A stretch of DNA of 64,000 bases from Zingiber officinale (lineage: Eukaryota > Streptophyta > Magnoliopsida > Zingiberales > Zingiberaceae): assembly GCF_018446385.1 (NCBI RefSeq), contig NC_055987.1, forward strand, positions 5,046,705 through 5,110,704. Direction: 5' to 3'. This document shows positions 35,183 to 47,175 of this stretch, in pieces. The notes below the pieces were generated by a model. That model worked only from the letters and a program-made list of their open reading frames with translations, was not told the DNA's origin and made no database searches. Each line of letters begins with the position of its first letter. The stretch's first letter is position 1. A program made the position numbers and the translations under genes.

Positions 35183-35190
35183 ATTTATAG
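35183..35190 (-). promoter_or_regulatory. TATA box of J-protein copy 1
   Basis: The minus strand reads ctctataaatctcc, about 80 nt upstream of the ATG at 35103. The same box is conserved in copy 2 at 46682-46689. Confidence 0.65.
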
Positions 35191-35214
35191 AGTTTCCGAG
35201 CAAGAAGGAAAGCT

Positions 35215-35398
35215 GTTCACAAAGAGTGATATTGTCCCTAAGTTTGCTTTGAGGGAAGGTGTTCACACAGAGTGAGATGGTCCCTAAGTTTGCTTTGAGG
35301 GAAGGTGTTCACACAGAGTGAGATGGTCCCTAAGTTTGCTTTGAGGGAAGGTGTTCACACAGAGTGAGATGATCCCTAAGCTTGCTCTGAATTTTATT
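35215..35398 (-). repeat. 46 bp minisatellite, four copies, in the promoter of J-protein copy 1
   Basis: Units start at 35215, 35261, 35307 and 35353 (gttcacacagagtgagatgg, then tccctaagtttgctttgagg, then gaaggt). The middle two are identical, the outer two vary and the last is incomplete. The array begins about 25 bp upstream of the TATA box. Copy 2 has no counterpart. Confidence 0.95.
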
Positions 35399-35589
35399 TA
35401 ATAGGCTATTAAAAATAAAGATATGTCTACTTTAAAATTAGTTGGGACAAACTCAAATACTTAGATTATAATATATATATATAATTTTATTACCCTACAT
35501 ATTTATCTTTGGTAGGCCATGAACACCTAGTATTAATTTTATTTTTAAAAAAATCACTTTGGGATCCTTCACTAATTTGGGATAAAATT

Positions 35590-36360
35590 AAGGATCCAGT
35601 CAATTTCTCCCGATCGCTCTATCCTCTTTAAATCTCATCTCCTCCGATACCAGGCATCTTACATGAGTGATCTCCGGCGCGAGGTAAAACACTCCACTCT
35701 TCACTCCTCTTTCCTCTCCCCTTTGACCTCAGTGAGACCGCAGGCTCTCACTGAGGTCGTGTGCTCGCGAGGTCGGTCGCAGCCTAGCACTATGCTCGCT
35801 AGGTCATCGCAGCCTCATGCTATGCTCACGAGGTTGGTCGCAATCTTGCGTTGTGCTCACTAGGCTAGTTGTGGCCTATACTCGGGGAGGTCGACCTCAT
35901 GCTATGCTCACGCGGACGACCTTGTGCTATGCTCGTGAGGCCGACCTTGTGTTGTGCTCATGAGGCCTGTGCTCCCTATGCTCGTGCCAGATTGCCGACC
36001 TAGAGTAGTGCTCGCGAGGCTAACTGCACCGTGCGCTCGTGTTGACCAGTGTCGATCAACCTTGTGCTATGCTCATGAGGCCGGTTGTGCCCTGTGCTTG
36101 CGACAATGACCACATCCTCGACCCTTGCCTCTCAGCCTTGGTCGGCTGTGAGCTCAAGCTCGACCTTGATCTCAGGCCTATTCAGATGGTCGTGCATCTG
36201 TGGGTGGGTGACTGTCCGTGCAACCTTAGCTAGGCGGTATGGTGCACGTGTCGCCCAGGCTAGGCGGCTAGGCATGTGTGCATCCTTGGCTAGGAGGCTA
36301 GCTGCCTGTGCAGCCTTGGCCAGTCGACCGTGCAACCTTGGTTGTCATGTGTTTGTGTAG
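35590..36360. repeat. GC-rich degenerate tandem array
   Basis: About 0.8 kb of irregular units near 30 bp. The first part (35755-36110) repeats ctatgctcacgaggYcggtc. The second (36225-36345) repeats cttggctaggcggctagg and tgtgcagccttgg. The short frames at 35663-35863, 36039-36233 and 36085-36360 are by-products of the repeat. Origin unknown. Confidence 0.65.
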
Positions 36361-36441
36361 ACCTTTAGTTTTAGGTAAAAATTATCAAAAATATTGTATG
36401 TTGTTTGTTCACCCAATGTTTGTAAATGTTGACATAATAAT

Positions 36442-38937
36442 TATAAGTATCCCGTAGTAGTTTTGATGTGGTCAACCAAGTTAAGTTAGGTCCTGTGTAT
36501 TTGATCCTTATGTTTAAGTGTACAGGAATTAAGGAACACAAGAAATCGAGCAGAAAATGCAGCTAGCGAGAAAGATGTCATAGGAAGGGAGTCGACGGGC
36601 TCGGTGCATTCGAAGGATGAGGTGTTGCGGAAGAGTACATCATCGCACGAGATGGACACACGTGGCGGTCCGAGGGACGAGAAGCTGGGGAGGAAGGCTG
36701 CTTGAGGAGAAGATTGGAGTTGGGTTTGGGTCCGGTAAAGTCGAAGCATCACCCATGCAAAGAGATTAGCTAAGGAGCTAATCTACTTTATGCAAGGTAC
36801 CTTCGATGAATAGTGCGAAGGCGCCTTCCAGTGATCGTTAGTGAAGATAAAGTTGTTGGTGCAATATTTCCTAGGTCAAGGTTGACTTGGTTGACTGAGC
36901 TTGAATTGGTTCAAGCTCGAGTCTTGATGTTTGAGTTTCGATGTTTGACAATACATGGAGATTGCAGGTGCAATTGTTCATGTAGGGAGATTGTTGGTAC
37001 AATTCCCTGTTTGGTCAAGGTTGACCAGTTCAGATGTGAAGGAGAGTCAAGTAGGTCAAGGTTGACTGGATACTTGACTGGAAAGTCCTAGTGAGTGAAG
37101 CCAGGAAAATGGAAAGTCCTAGTGAGTGAAGCTAGGCAGAATGAAAGTCCTGGTGAGTGAAGCCAGGCAGAAGGGAAGTCCTAGTGAGTGAAGCTAGGCA
37201 GAAGGAAAGTCCTGGTGAGTGAAGCCAGGCAGATGGGAAGTCCTAGTGAGTGGAGCTAGGCAGAAGGAAAGTCCTGGTGAATGAAGTCAGACAGATGGGA
37301 AGTCCTAGTGAGTGAAGCTAGGCAGAAGGAAAGTCCTGATGAGTGAAGCCAGACAGATGGAAAGTCCTAGTGAGTGAAGTTAGGCAGAAGGGAAGTCCTG
37401 GTGAGTAAAGCCAGACACGAGAAATCCAGGTGGATCAAGGTTGATCGGACATCTGGTGGAGATAAGTCCAAGTGGGTCAAGGATGACCGGACACTTGGCA
37501 CGAGGAGAGAAGTCCAAGTGGGTCAAAGGGATTGACCGAACACTTGGTGAGGGAGTCCTACTAGGTCGAAGGTGACCGGATGCTAGGCATGATGTACCAA
37601 CAGGTCATGGTTGACCGGATGTTGGTTTAGGGGACTTTGGACTTGGTTTTGGGCAAAAATTATGAGCTGGATCGATCAGCCAATCGATTGGCTCATGCCC
37701 AATCGATCGGCTGATCGATTGGGTGAGTCCTCGCGACAAGTCTCCTCCCAATCGATCGATTGGGAGAAGCGTGCGATGGCACAGAACAGCTCTGGATCGA
37801 TTGGCTGATCGATTCAGAGCCTCCAATCGATCGCTTGATCTATTGGGAGCTGCGATTTTGCGCGATAAGCCCTGGATCGATCAACCGATCGATCCAGGCA
37901 ATTCCCAGGAGCACAGAGGCGCTCTAGATCGATCGACCGATCGATCCAAAGCCTCCCCAATCGATTGGGAACAATCCAATCGATTGAGATTCGACCGTTG
38001 GTGTCGTATTTAGCTGTTGGCGAGCGTTTCTCTCGGTAGAACTCTCGGCTTTCTTCTCCAGCAACAACAGCGACCACAGAGCTTCTCCATAGTCACTCTC
38101 GCGCTAGATCTTGAAGGTTCTTGAAGGCATTTCCAAGTCAAGAGGCGAATCTACAGCAAGAATAAGAAGCTAGGGTTAGGGTTTATTATGCAAACCGTGT
38201 AAGCTTTCCCTTGTATTTGCTTCTCTTTGTTTCTTGTTGTATTGAGAGTATTGTAAGGCTTCCCCGCCTTTGGTAGTTACCGAAAAGGAGTGTTTACATA
38301 GTGGAGGGTGCGTGAGTGTGTGGATCCTTGGATTAGTCACCTCTTCTTGAGGTGGATACCAAGTAAATCCCTAGTATTAGCGTTGAGTGTTGTTTCTTTG
38401 TATTTTCCGCTGCATTTCACCACAAGAAGCAAGCAACGACGAGCACGAGATCGCGATGAGATATTCACCCCCCCTCTCCCCTCTAGCTACATTTCAGTCC
38501 CAACAAAAGTTTTATCTTCGCACGCATAAAACTTGCCACGTTGGAGGTGCCTTTCAGCCTATTGAAGGTGTCTTCCAGCCTTGGGTAGAATTTTTCAGGG
38601 GCTATAAAAAGACCCCTAGAGTTAGGAAATAAAAAACAACTTGAACTATAACTTTTGTACTCTTTCCTAGTCTATTTCTTGAGCTGTCAATGTCTGTAAG
38701 AGGCTTCTCCGCCTGCAATAAAGGAGATCTTCTAGTGCGTTTAACTGCCTTGGATTAACAATAATTTAGGTTATAACCAAGTTAATTTCTAACCTTGTTA
38801 CGTTTTTCTTTTAAATTATTTAGTTCAATTTTATTATTGTTACTGTAATTGTGCTACTAATTAAGTCCAAAATATGAGAAGGGGTTAATTTTATTTTGAA
38901 GGTAATTCACCCCTCTTGTTGGCCTCGCTGTATCACA
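36442..38937 (+). repeat. 5' LTR of the gag-only copia (interrupted)
   Basis: About 839 bp after removing the nested solo LTR and its TSD. The flanks gtgaagataaagt / ttttatcttcgcacg rejoin exactly as in the 3' LTR (gtgaagataaagttttatct, about 41803). It ends ctgtatcaca just before the primer-binding site. Confidence 0.85.
36854..38505 (+). mobile_element. Nested solo LTR of a Sirevirus-like copia
   Basis: 1652 bp, tgttggtgcaat to cagtcccaaca, flanked by AAAGT (36849-36853 and 38506-38510). It is closely related to the solo LTR at 9390-10870: same gtgagtgaagcYaggcag repeats (37090-37400), same GATCGATC palindrome tract (37670-37990), same ending. The uninterrupted 3' LTR of the host element shows the empty site. 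Confidence 0.93.
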
Positions 38938-38940
38938 AGT

Positions 38941-38952
38941 GGTATCAGAGCC
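38941..38952 (+). other. Primer-binding site of the gag-only copia
   Basis: tggtatcagagc, the exact complement of initiator Met tRNA used by plant copia elements, starts three bases after the LTR end. Confidence 0.9.
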
Positions 38953-38996
38953 AGAACGCTTCAAAAAGGATTGATCACCACTGAAGCAACAAAACG

Positions 38997-40124
38997 ATGG
39001 TCGGTAAAAGCATTCATCCATCGAAATTCGAGGGAGACTTCGTGCAATGAAAATATCGGATGGAGGTGTTTTTTAAAATGGACTTTGAAATTATTTTAAT
39101 TATGAAATATGGTTTTGTAGCCCCCAAGGACCAACATGGAGTTGAAAAAGAAGAGTACTTATGGGCAAAGAAATAACATGTTGACTTCATGACGAACGGT
39201 AAATCAGAGTTACATCTACTGAGCATTCTTCGCCCCAGGAGGTCAATCGAATCGACAGCTATGACTCTGCCAAAGAGCTATAGGAGAAATTCCTAAAACT
39301 CCATGAAGGTACTTCGAAAGCAAAGTTGACAAAGCGAGACATCTTCCAAATCTAGCTAACGAACCTTTAGATAAACAATGGAGAAAAGGTAACGCAATTT
39401 CAAGCACGAATCAAAGAACTCATCACTCAGCTCAATAATTTCGAAGAATCGGTAACGAACCAAGATTCAATCTGGTACACGCTCAATGCTTTTCTGAGGA
39501 CTCCAGAATGATCATCCTTAGTAGATGCATACTACATCTCTAAGAACTTCGAGGTAAGTACACTAGATAATTTATTTTCTACTTTTGAACTTCACGTAAC
39601 GCGATGTGCAGATCCTAAAGAAATCAAAAAGTTGAACAACAATCTTACTTTGAAAGCCAAGAAGGAAGATCTAGACTCCGAAACATCAATCGATGAAGAC
39701 GAAACAACCCTAATGGTAAGAAAATTTAATAAATTTATTAAATATAATACATTTAAGACGTAGGCTAAGAAACAATCTTGGAGCAAAAGAAAGGTCTGGT
39801 GTTACAACTGTAATGAAGAAGAGCACATCAAGAACGACTGCCCTAAATTGAAAAACAAGAGAAAAGGACAATACAATCGAAGCTCAAAACCTTGAAGGCG
39901 ACATGGGATGAAACGTCGGACTCGCCCTATTGGCATACCATCAAAGAGAAGAGGAAAGTAGCTCAGAAATGAGCATTGATGAAGGGGGAAGATTCTTAAA
40001 AGAAAGTAGCGATGAAGGGGGAGCATCACAACACGAGGTAAGTGAGGTACGTACACTATTTCCCAAGCAGTCTTTCAATCTTATTAAAATGCTCTCAAAG
40101 AATATAGTACAACTAGAAAAATAA
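38997..40124 (+). pseudogene. gag: Decayed copia gag
   Basis: It starts at ATG 38997 (MVGKSIHPSKFEGDF) and is interrupted by several in-frame stops. Recognisable parts are a gag core (KFLKLHEGTSKAKLTKRD, about 39283-39340), ARIKELITQLNNFEESV (about 39403-39455), and the zinc knuckle CYNCNEEEHIKNDC (about 39801-39842) with intact C-X2-C-X4-H-X4-C spacing. A short acidic open frame (39930-40124) is the C-terminal tail. No pol follows. Confidence 0.8.
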
Positions 40125-41353
40125 AATGTTAAGATAAAAATAACTTTAGCCAATTTATGCCTCTTAGAAATGCATGATAATTTAAAAATTAAAAATTAAA
40201 AATTAAAAATTAAAAATACAAATCGAAAAATTGAAAAATGACCATGCATGTTCAAATGATTTTAAATTTAGAAATTATGGTAAAATCAGCTAGTACATAA
40301 GAAATCACCAAGGATAAATTAGAAAAATCTTTAGAAACTGTGTATTTCCAAAATTTTTAATAAATCTAATAGGCAGGAACCTTTATTGGTTCCAAAATCT
40401 TTTTTAGATTAAAATTAATATTAGGATAGAAATTGTCTCTAAGTAGAAAAATATTTTTTTAAAAATTTTTCTATTTATATTTTCATATTGAAAATTTTCT
40501 TATGCTATCTATGATTTAATCTACAAATAATTTTTTTTCATTTTTTTTTACTGTTGAGTTTTTTCTTATGAATTTATTAACGAAAATGATACTATGAATA
40601 GTCAAAATATTTTTGTGAAGACTTTTTGATAACTTTTATTTTTTTTTGATGAAACATGATATTCTCTATCATTATAAATATTTTCAAATTTTTTCGAATA
40701 ATGTTTGAATTATTATAAATTATTTTCTAAAAAGATAATTATTATTATTAAAAATTCAAGAAAATATAAATTTTGAAAATTTAACTTTTCTGCCATTAAA
40801 TAATGTGTTTTACACAACCAGGAAAAATAGTAGAATTTTTAGAGTTGGAAAAATATTGAAATTTTAAATATTTATTTTTAAAAATTAGTTTTTGTAATGA
40901 AATAATTTATTTTTGTTCAAATAAAAAGTATTTCTTCGTGTGAATTTTTATATTAATCTAACATTGTCTAGTTGAGTTTAACAAAACTTTTCAAGATTTT
41001 TCAAAATTGATAAATAATTTTTAATTTTATTTTTGTCAAACAGAAGATTAATTAGTAAAAGTAGAATATTTTTTTAAAACTTGTTTTAACTTACTGATAA
41101 TCGTTGTTATGTACTTCTCGACATGTTTTTCAAATCTTTTAACTGTTAGTGTATTTTTTTCTATTTTTTTTTATGTGATCAAAAGGGGATAAATATGTAA
41201 ATTAAGGGGGAGTTAGGAATTTTTGTACTCATCATTACAAAAATCTTAACTTAGTTATTTCATTGAATTGCAACTTGTTTACATAATCATGTTATTACTT
41301 CTTATTAAACCCTAACTTTAACCTGGGTCGATGCACATCAAAAAGGGAGAGAT
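40125..41353 (+). other. AT-rich non-coding interior of the gag-only copia
   Basis: About 1.2 kb with no coding frame, including an (AAAATT)n-like microsatellite at 40180-40218. It ends in gggagagattg at the 3' LTR. A related stretch lies in the minus-strand sister at 50763-52280. Pol should be here in an autonomous element and is absent. Confidence 0.7.
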
Positions 41354-41854
41354 TGTAAGTACCCTGTGATAGTTTTGATGTGGTCAACCAAATTAAGTTA
41401 GGTCCTATATATTTGATCCTTGTGTCTAAGTGTGCAGGAATTTAGGAACACAAGAAGTTAAGTAGAAGATGCAACTAGCGAAAAGGATGACATAGGAAGG
41501 GAGTCAACGGGCTCAGTGCATCTGAAAGACGAGGTGCTGCAGAAGAGTACACCAGCGAACAAGAAGGACGTACGCGACGGTCCGAGGGATGAGAAGCCAA
41601 GGAGGAAGGCTGCTCGAAGAGAAGATCAGAGTTGGGTTCAGGTGAACTCAACTCTGGTAAAATCGTATCACCCACGCGAAGAGATTAGCTAAGGAGGTGA
41701 TCTGCCTTATGGAAGGCGCTTTCTAAGCCATGGAAGGCGCCTTCGATGAATAGTGCGAAGGAGCCTTCCAAGTTATTAAAGGCGCCTTCTAGTGACCGTT
41801 AGTGAAGATAAAGTTTTATCTTTGCACGGATAAAACTTGTCACGTTGATTAATG
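41354..41854 (+). repeat. 3' LTR of the gag-only copia, truncated
   Basis: It matches the 5' LTR from tgtaagtaccctg through acttgtcacgttg and then stops matching. The last roughly 300 bp are missing, so no right target duplication can be found. Confidence 0.8.
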
Positions 41855-44744
41855 AGAAACTACAGTTGAGTCATGAACTTTAGATCCCTAATTAATGCAT
41901 TTGTGGAAATTACTAATAAATCTTGAATTTTTTTTTCATTATGAAAAGAAAAAAAAGACATTAATATAATTTTATTTTGGGTTTCACCAAAGTTGTTAGT
42001 AAAGGGTCATATTCTTAATAAAATTATAAAATATATATAAAAGATTTTTTTTTACTCAATTTACCTTATGGTACTCATCTTGTGTGCACCATTTATATAT
42101 ATATTTTTAAGAATTTAGGATTAAAGTTATAATATTTAAGCTAAATAAATTTTAAAAAAAAGAAATACCTATGGAGCTCTCAAGGTGGGTAACTAGGATA
42201 ACAAGCCCCTCTTTCTATATATATTATGGCATCTTTTAAATTAAATAATAATAAAAAATAAAAATTAAATAGATCAGAGGAATAATGGTCCCATCATCTT
42301 TGCAATTTATAAGACTTCTAGGACCACTAATTAATATTGATTTATTTTAAATAAAGTTAGTAGTACTGATCAATGTAACTCAAGGATTACAAACATTATT
42401 TGATTCAAATCAAAGTATAATTAGTAGAGATAAAATTGAAAATGAGTAATCATCAAATATAATCAAATAAGTAGATGGGTGACTAATTCATCGAGCTAAA
42501 CATAATCTTAATGATTTTGATTTTTTTTTTGATATTTTAGTTTCGTTCAAGGTTTAGTATAATACTTGTATATTGAAACAAATAACTCACTTTCTTATTT
42601 CTTTTTATAATTTAGTTTTATCTTTTTATTTGTCTATAATGTCTATATTTCTCATCTTCTGTAAATTTAACAAGGGTTTGTTAGACGTCCAAGATGCCTA
42701 GTTCAATACATAATACAATTCTTTCTTAATTACACTTTTTCAATACCAAGGAAAGTGATATCACTTCTATACATGTAATAAAATTCATTCATCATTAGCA
42801 TATCTCCATATACTGTGTTAACTTGTCAACATTTCTATCTAACTTTCTTAAAATATCTTCTTGTCTTTTAGTAATTCAACTCTAATTTTCAAATGAAATA
42901 TAGTGTAGGCCTTCTTACACATGTTACTCTTTAAAAATTAATTATGAGTGTTAAATTCTGAATCACATAAGTTAATTATTGTTGATTAATATATGAGATA
43001 AACAATCATTAGTATAGCTATCCATTTATTTACATCGTAGTAGATCTTCCAATTTAGTTGAATAAATTTATCCAAAAAATATAGAAGTCCTACTTATTTA
43101 AAGTCATTCATGTGCCACTTGTACTTCCTAAAAAGAAAGTTTAATCAATTTGAATTGTGACAATAGAAAGTAAACTAAAACGTTATATTCTATCATTTTC
43201 AAACCATTTTAAGGTCATAAGCCACTTGCCAATTTTTTATCATTCTTAGTCATTGTGCTTGAAATTAGCACTAGTTACTCGTGAAAGCAAACTTCTATTA
43301 AAATTTATGAAAAAAGTTTTTCAAACATATGGAAACCATTTAAAATTATTTGAAGTTGTAACTTTCTCTTCAGACTAGTCTAATTTGCTACCCAAATTAT
43401 GACAGAGACATTCAAGAAGTCAATAGAAGCCTTTGTTTAAGGCTTGAGTATCCTTTAAAGACTGATTAATAAAACTTTCACATGGTTACTGAGTTTACAG
43501 TTTACTAATTAAGGTTATGAGCTTAATAAGGAACAAGATTCTCTTGACTGTCTATTTTGGATCAGGACAGATGGATAGACGGAAGGCAATGATCTCCATC
43601 TGTTAAATAGATAGGGACGATTATCTCCCACTAATATAAATATTAAATCAGAGGTTGATCCAATATTTATGATCTAGAGGATCTCTTTTCGTTTAATAGA
43701 ATTTATTCATAGATAATGAAGTTGTTTTTAATTTCTATATATTATTTGAACCCTTAATTAATTAGACAACGAAATGTTTAGTTGAAAATGTGCTAGTAAT
43801 ACATGGACAATACAAGTCGTTGAAATTTCTTATGTGATAATTATGATTGTGTGGTCTGGATGAATTCACTTGGTCAAAGAAAAGAGGGAAAAAAAGAAAT
43901 ATGAAAAAACAATAAAAATTATTTTTAGTGCAATTATTATTACGATAAATCCAACGTTGTACGGAACACTTTTGTTCCACACGCAACAAAGGTAGTTGCC
44001 AAGTTGCCAAATTGATATTTCCTTTTACAGTTTGGCAAATGGGAATACACTCAATTATTAAGGAAATCTAAAATCAAATTAATTTGTATAATAAATTTAA
44101 AATATTTTTTTATTGGACGTCAATCTCAACAACAACGCAATAACAAAAACAAGACGAAAAAGTAAAATATAACCTATTTGAAAATAGGACAAGGATGTGT
44201 AATTTTTCAAATGCATAATTAATGAATTGTGGAAAATTAAAATGATGGCACCAAGGAAGACTTGGTTATGGCAAAAGTTTGTGACAATGAAAGGATAAAT
44301 ATAAATCTCAAAAGTACCAAAAAGATTGTTTGATTGACTTTATAGTTGTTTTTAGTCTCAATTGAATTCAAAGATACACATGTGAAACGCGGAAAATAAA
44401 TTATTTTGATTTTGATTTTGCATCTCTATCACTCCCCTTTTTATACAAAATTTATGTGTTTGCTAATCTTCCTTATTAGTGGCAGTCTCACACAACAAGA
44501 GGAACAACCATGACCAAGGGCCATTATTTTCTCAACTTATATCTTTGCCCGTCCTACAACTTACTTCGAGTCACTACCAAGAGTAGCAACGTCGAACATC
44601 TCCCAAGGGCCATTAACAAGTTTGAACCGTGATTGTGTTTGTCCTAGACCAGTAAGCTACGTACCTAACAAGGCCGTCTAATATAATCACATTGACTCGT
44701 GAACTGCCTAGTCATCAAGTTTGATCGATCCAATCTAGGGACTG
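41855..44744. other. AT-rich intergenic DNA including part of the J-protein duplication unit
   Basis: No gene. The part at about 43340-44110 is paralogous to 46800-47400: ttatttgaagttgtaa, ccaacgttgtacggaacact, atgattgtgtggtctggatg / atgatcgtgtcgtctggatg and cagtttggcaaatggga / ttttggcaagtggga. It is the upstream flank of copy 1, displaced about 8 kb from the gene by the insertions at 35.6-41.9 kb. Confidence 0.6.
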
Positions 44745-45006
44745 CAAGATAGTTCTATATATCATGCACAAAGCAACCTTGTGCGTTTAGTAGGTCTAAT
44801 AAAATTAAAGATAATAATTGTCTACAAGCTTGGATTAAAAACTAATTATAATTAATTCAGTATTTATGTAAATGGTAATCGATTACTTAATCAGAAGCTT
44901 AGTGAACCGCATCTCTTCTCTTGAAGAGGACGATAAAAGATCAGTTTTGTAAGAAGAAAATCAATAATTTTTTTGTTCTCGAATAAAAATAAAGAATTGT
45001 TATATG

Positions 45007-45560
45007 CGGACCGCTGACTGTGGATTGGTGCATGTCCTAACTCAAGGCGCCTCCAATGTATTGGAACTCCTTCGTAAAGTTTTTTTAATAGCATTAAGGC
45101 AAATCTAGACATCTCAATTCTCACTCAATATATTTTTTTAGGTATATTTTTATTTATTTATTTATTTTAGCTTCAAATTAAGTCAATTAGATTTTGTCTT
45201 TAAAATTTAAGGATTGAGTTCTAATGTTCAAGCTAAAAAAATTTTTATATTTTTTTTATTTTTTTGTTTATTTTTTTAATTTAGGATTTAAGCTAATTAG
45301 ATTTTGTCTCTAAAATTTAGGAGTTAAGTTACAGTGTTCTAAGTTAAAAAATTTTAAAACTAAAAAAAATTAGGAGATCATGAAGTATTATATATATATA
45401 TTTCTGAGGTTTAAAATTTAGAAAATATTAATTTTTAAAAATTGAATTGAGATAACTGGATTTGATCATGATGCATCAACTCTATAAAAAAAACCAATTG
45501 ACGAAGAGACTCCAATATATTGAAGATACCTCAAGCTAGGACAGCATAGCAACCGATTAT
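45007..45560. mobile_element. Long-TIR MITE in the 3' flank of J-protein copy 2
   Basis: About 110 bp at each end form an imperfect inverted repeat. The left arm contains cctccaatgtattggaactc and acatctcaattc. The right arm contains gaattgagataact and gactccaatatattgaag. Copy 1's 3' flank (34170-34330) lacks this block, so it inserted after duplication. The target duplication is not clear. Confidence 0.6.
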
Positions 45561-46069
45561 ATGTTAATTTTGTTTGTATGATTAAGAAAATCTTATTTAT
45601 ATTAAGAAAATCATTGTTCTTACAATAATTAACGTTGAACAGTTGAGGATAGAAACTAAAGTGTCATCTAATTCTTTTAATTATATGTATATCATTGAAT
45701 ATCAATTTTTTATATCATATTGAGAACAATGAATGGAGGGACAAAATAGATATTAGGTATGTGATTTGGATATTCTAAAAATTTGGATACGGTAATTTAT
45801 AATTATTTTTTTATTTCTAATCAAAAAAATCTTGTTATTGGAAATGAACATAATATTGTATTTTCTATAAATAATATATATCTATATTACCTATTTTGTT
45901 GTCTCTATGAATACTTCGTTTTTATGGTCTGAAAAGCTAATATTTACTATATATACATCCTTCCGCATCGCGTAGATCTCGATTGTACATTTACAAAAAC
46001 ACGATCATGATCTTAAATCACTCAATCACAGCCGTCCAAATCTCCAATCGATCCGAGAAACCCAAACCG

Positions 46070-46597
46070 TTAAACGGCTTGTCGTGCCCGGCGCGCGCGG
46101 CCGCCCCACGTATTCTCCCCGCCGGCCTCCGTCACGGCGGACCGCCGGAAGAGCCCTTCGAGCTGCGCGTCCCAGTTCCCGAACGCCGTCATGCCTCCCT
46201 CACGCCTCTGATGGCGGCCCTCGCGGAAGGCGGGGGCGGCGCCGACGGCAGCGGCCCAGCGGTCCCCGGAGAGGGAAAGGTCGTAGTTGCGGCGGCGAGT
46301 GGAGTCTGAGAGCACCTCGTAGGCCTCGTGCGCCTGCATGAAGCGCTCGGCGTAGCGGCCCTGGTCGGCGGCGGAGCGGCAGGCGTCTGGGTGCCATCGG
46401 AGGGCCTGGCGGCGGTAGGCGGCGCGGATCTCTTCGGGTCCGGCGGTGTGGGGTATAGAGAGAAGTTCATACATAGTGGAGGGAGGTGCGGCGAAGGCGG
46501 CGGCGATGGGAGTGGCCTTGAGCCTGAACTGAGGGGCTCTTGTTCTTGTAGTGGTGGTGATGGAGATGGGGGAGATGGGAGAAGAGAGAGCAAACAT
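46070..46597 (-). CDS. J-domain protein, chloroplast DnaJ-like (copy 2)
   Basis: An intact 175-residue paralogue of 34576-35103. The transit-peptide-like N-terminus, the J domain at 42-106 and the HPD motif at 69-71 are all conserved. Differences from copy 1 fall mainly outside the J domain (positions 4, 23, 32, 36, 129, 130, 136, 162, 168, 171, 175; position 76 is the only change inside it by my count). That pattern suggests selection still acts on both copies. It probably co-operates with a plastid Hsp70; substrate unknown. Its promoter keeps the TATA box at 46682 but lacks the 46 bp minisatellite. A MITE lies in its 3' flank. Confidence 0.93.
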   Translation of the reverse strand: MFALSSPISPISITTTTRTRAPQFRLKATPIAAAFAAPPSTMYELLSIPHTAGPEEIRAAYRRQALRWHPDACRSAADQGRYAERFMQAHEAYEVLSDSTRRRNYDLSLSGDRWAAAVGAAPAFREGRHQRREGGMTAFGNWDAQLEGLFRRSAVTEAGGENTWGGRARRARQAV

Positions 46598-46681
46598 TAT
46601 TAATTAATTGCTTCTCTATTGAGGAAAAAGGAAACAATTGAATTGAGCAGATGAAGTGAATTGCTAGGAAGGTGGTTGGAG

Positions 46682-46689
46682 ATTTATAG
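46682..46689 (-). promoter_or_regulatory. TATA box of J-protein copy 2
   Basis: The minus strand reads actctataaatctcc, about 85 nt upstream of the ATG at 46597 and aligned with the box of copy 1. Confidence 0.65.
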
Positions 46690-47175
46690 AGTTTCTGATA
46701 TCATAAAGAGGGCGAAGATACATAAATTATACTCTAAATTTATTTAATATTAATAGACGATCGAATTAAAAAGACACCTAAATTATTAAAATAAAAATTA
46801 AATTCAAATTATTTGAAGTTGTAAGTTTCTCTTCGAAATTGCCACATAAATCAAGTTAAAGAGGTTCAAATAGTCAACTGAAGACTTTGTTTATGGCTTG
46901 AGTTTCGTTTCAAGGTCGTGGTTAATAAAACTTCCACGTAAGTCGTAATAATTTACTAATAGAGATTATATGTGTTATAAATGTACAATACAAAGTCGTT
47001 GAAATTTCATATCCAGCCAATTATGATCGTGTCGTCTGGATGAATTCTATTGGGAAAATATATAATAACAATGGAAATTATTTTTAGTTCGATTATTATT
47101 TTGATCAATCCAACGTTGTACGGAACACTTTTTTTTTTCCACGCGCTACAACCTAGCTGCCAAGTTGTAGTACTC

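Larger units (their letters stand above)
36442..41854 (+). mobile_element. Gag-only Ty1/copia element carrying a nested solo LTR
   Basis: Structure on the plus strand: 5' LTR from 36442 (tataagtatcccg, TG start mutated to TA) to 38937, interrupted by the solo LTR at 36854-38505; primer-binding site 38941-38952; broken gag 38997 to about 40120; about 1.2 kb of AT-rich DNA; purine tract (aaaagggagagat); 3' LTR from 41354, truncated at about 41854. No protease, integrase or RT is present. It is the same family as the minus-strand element at 49882-54331. Confidence 0.85.
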
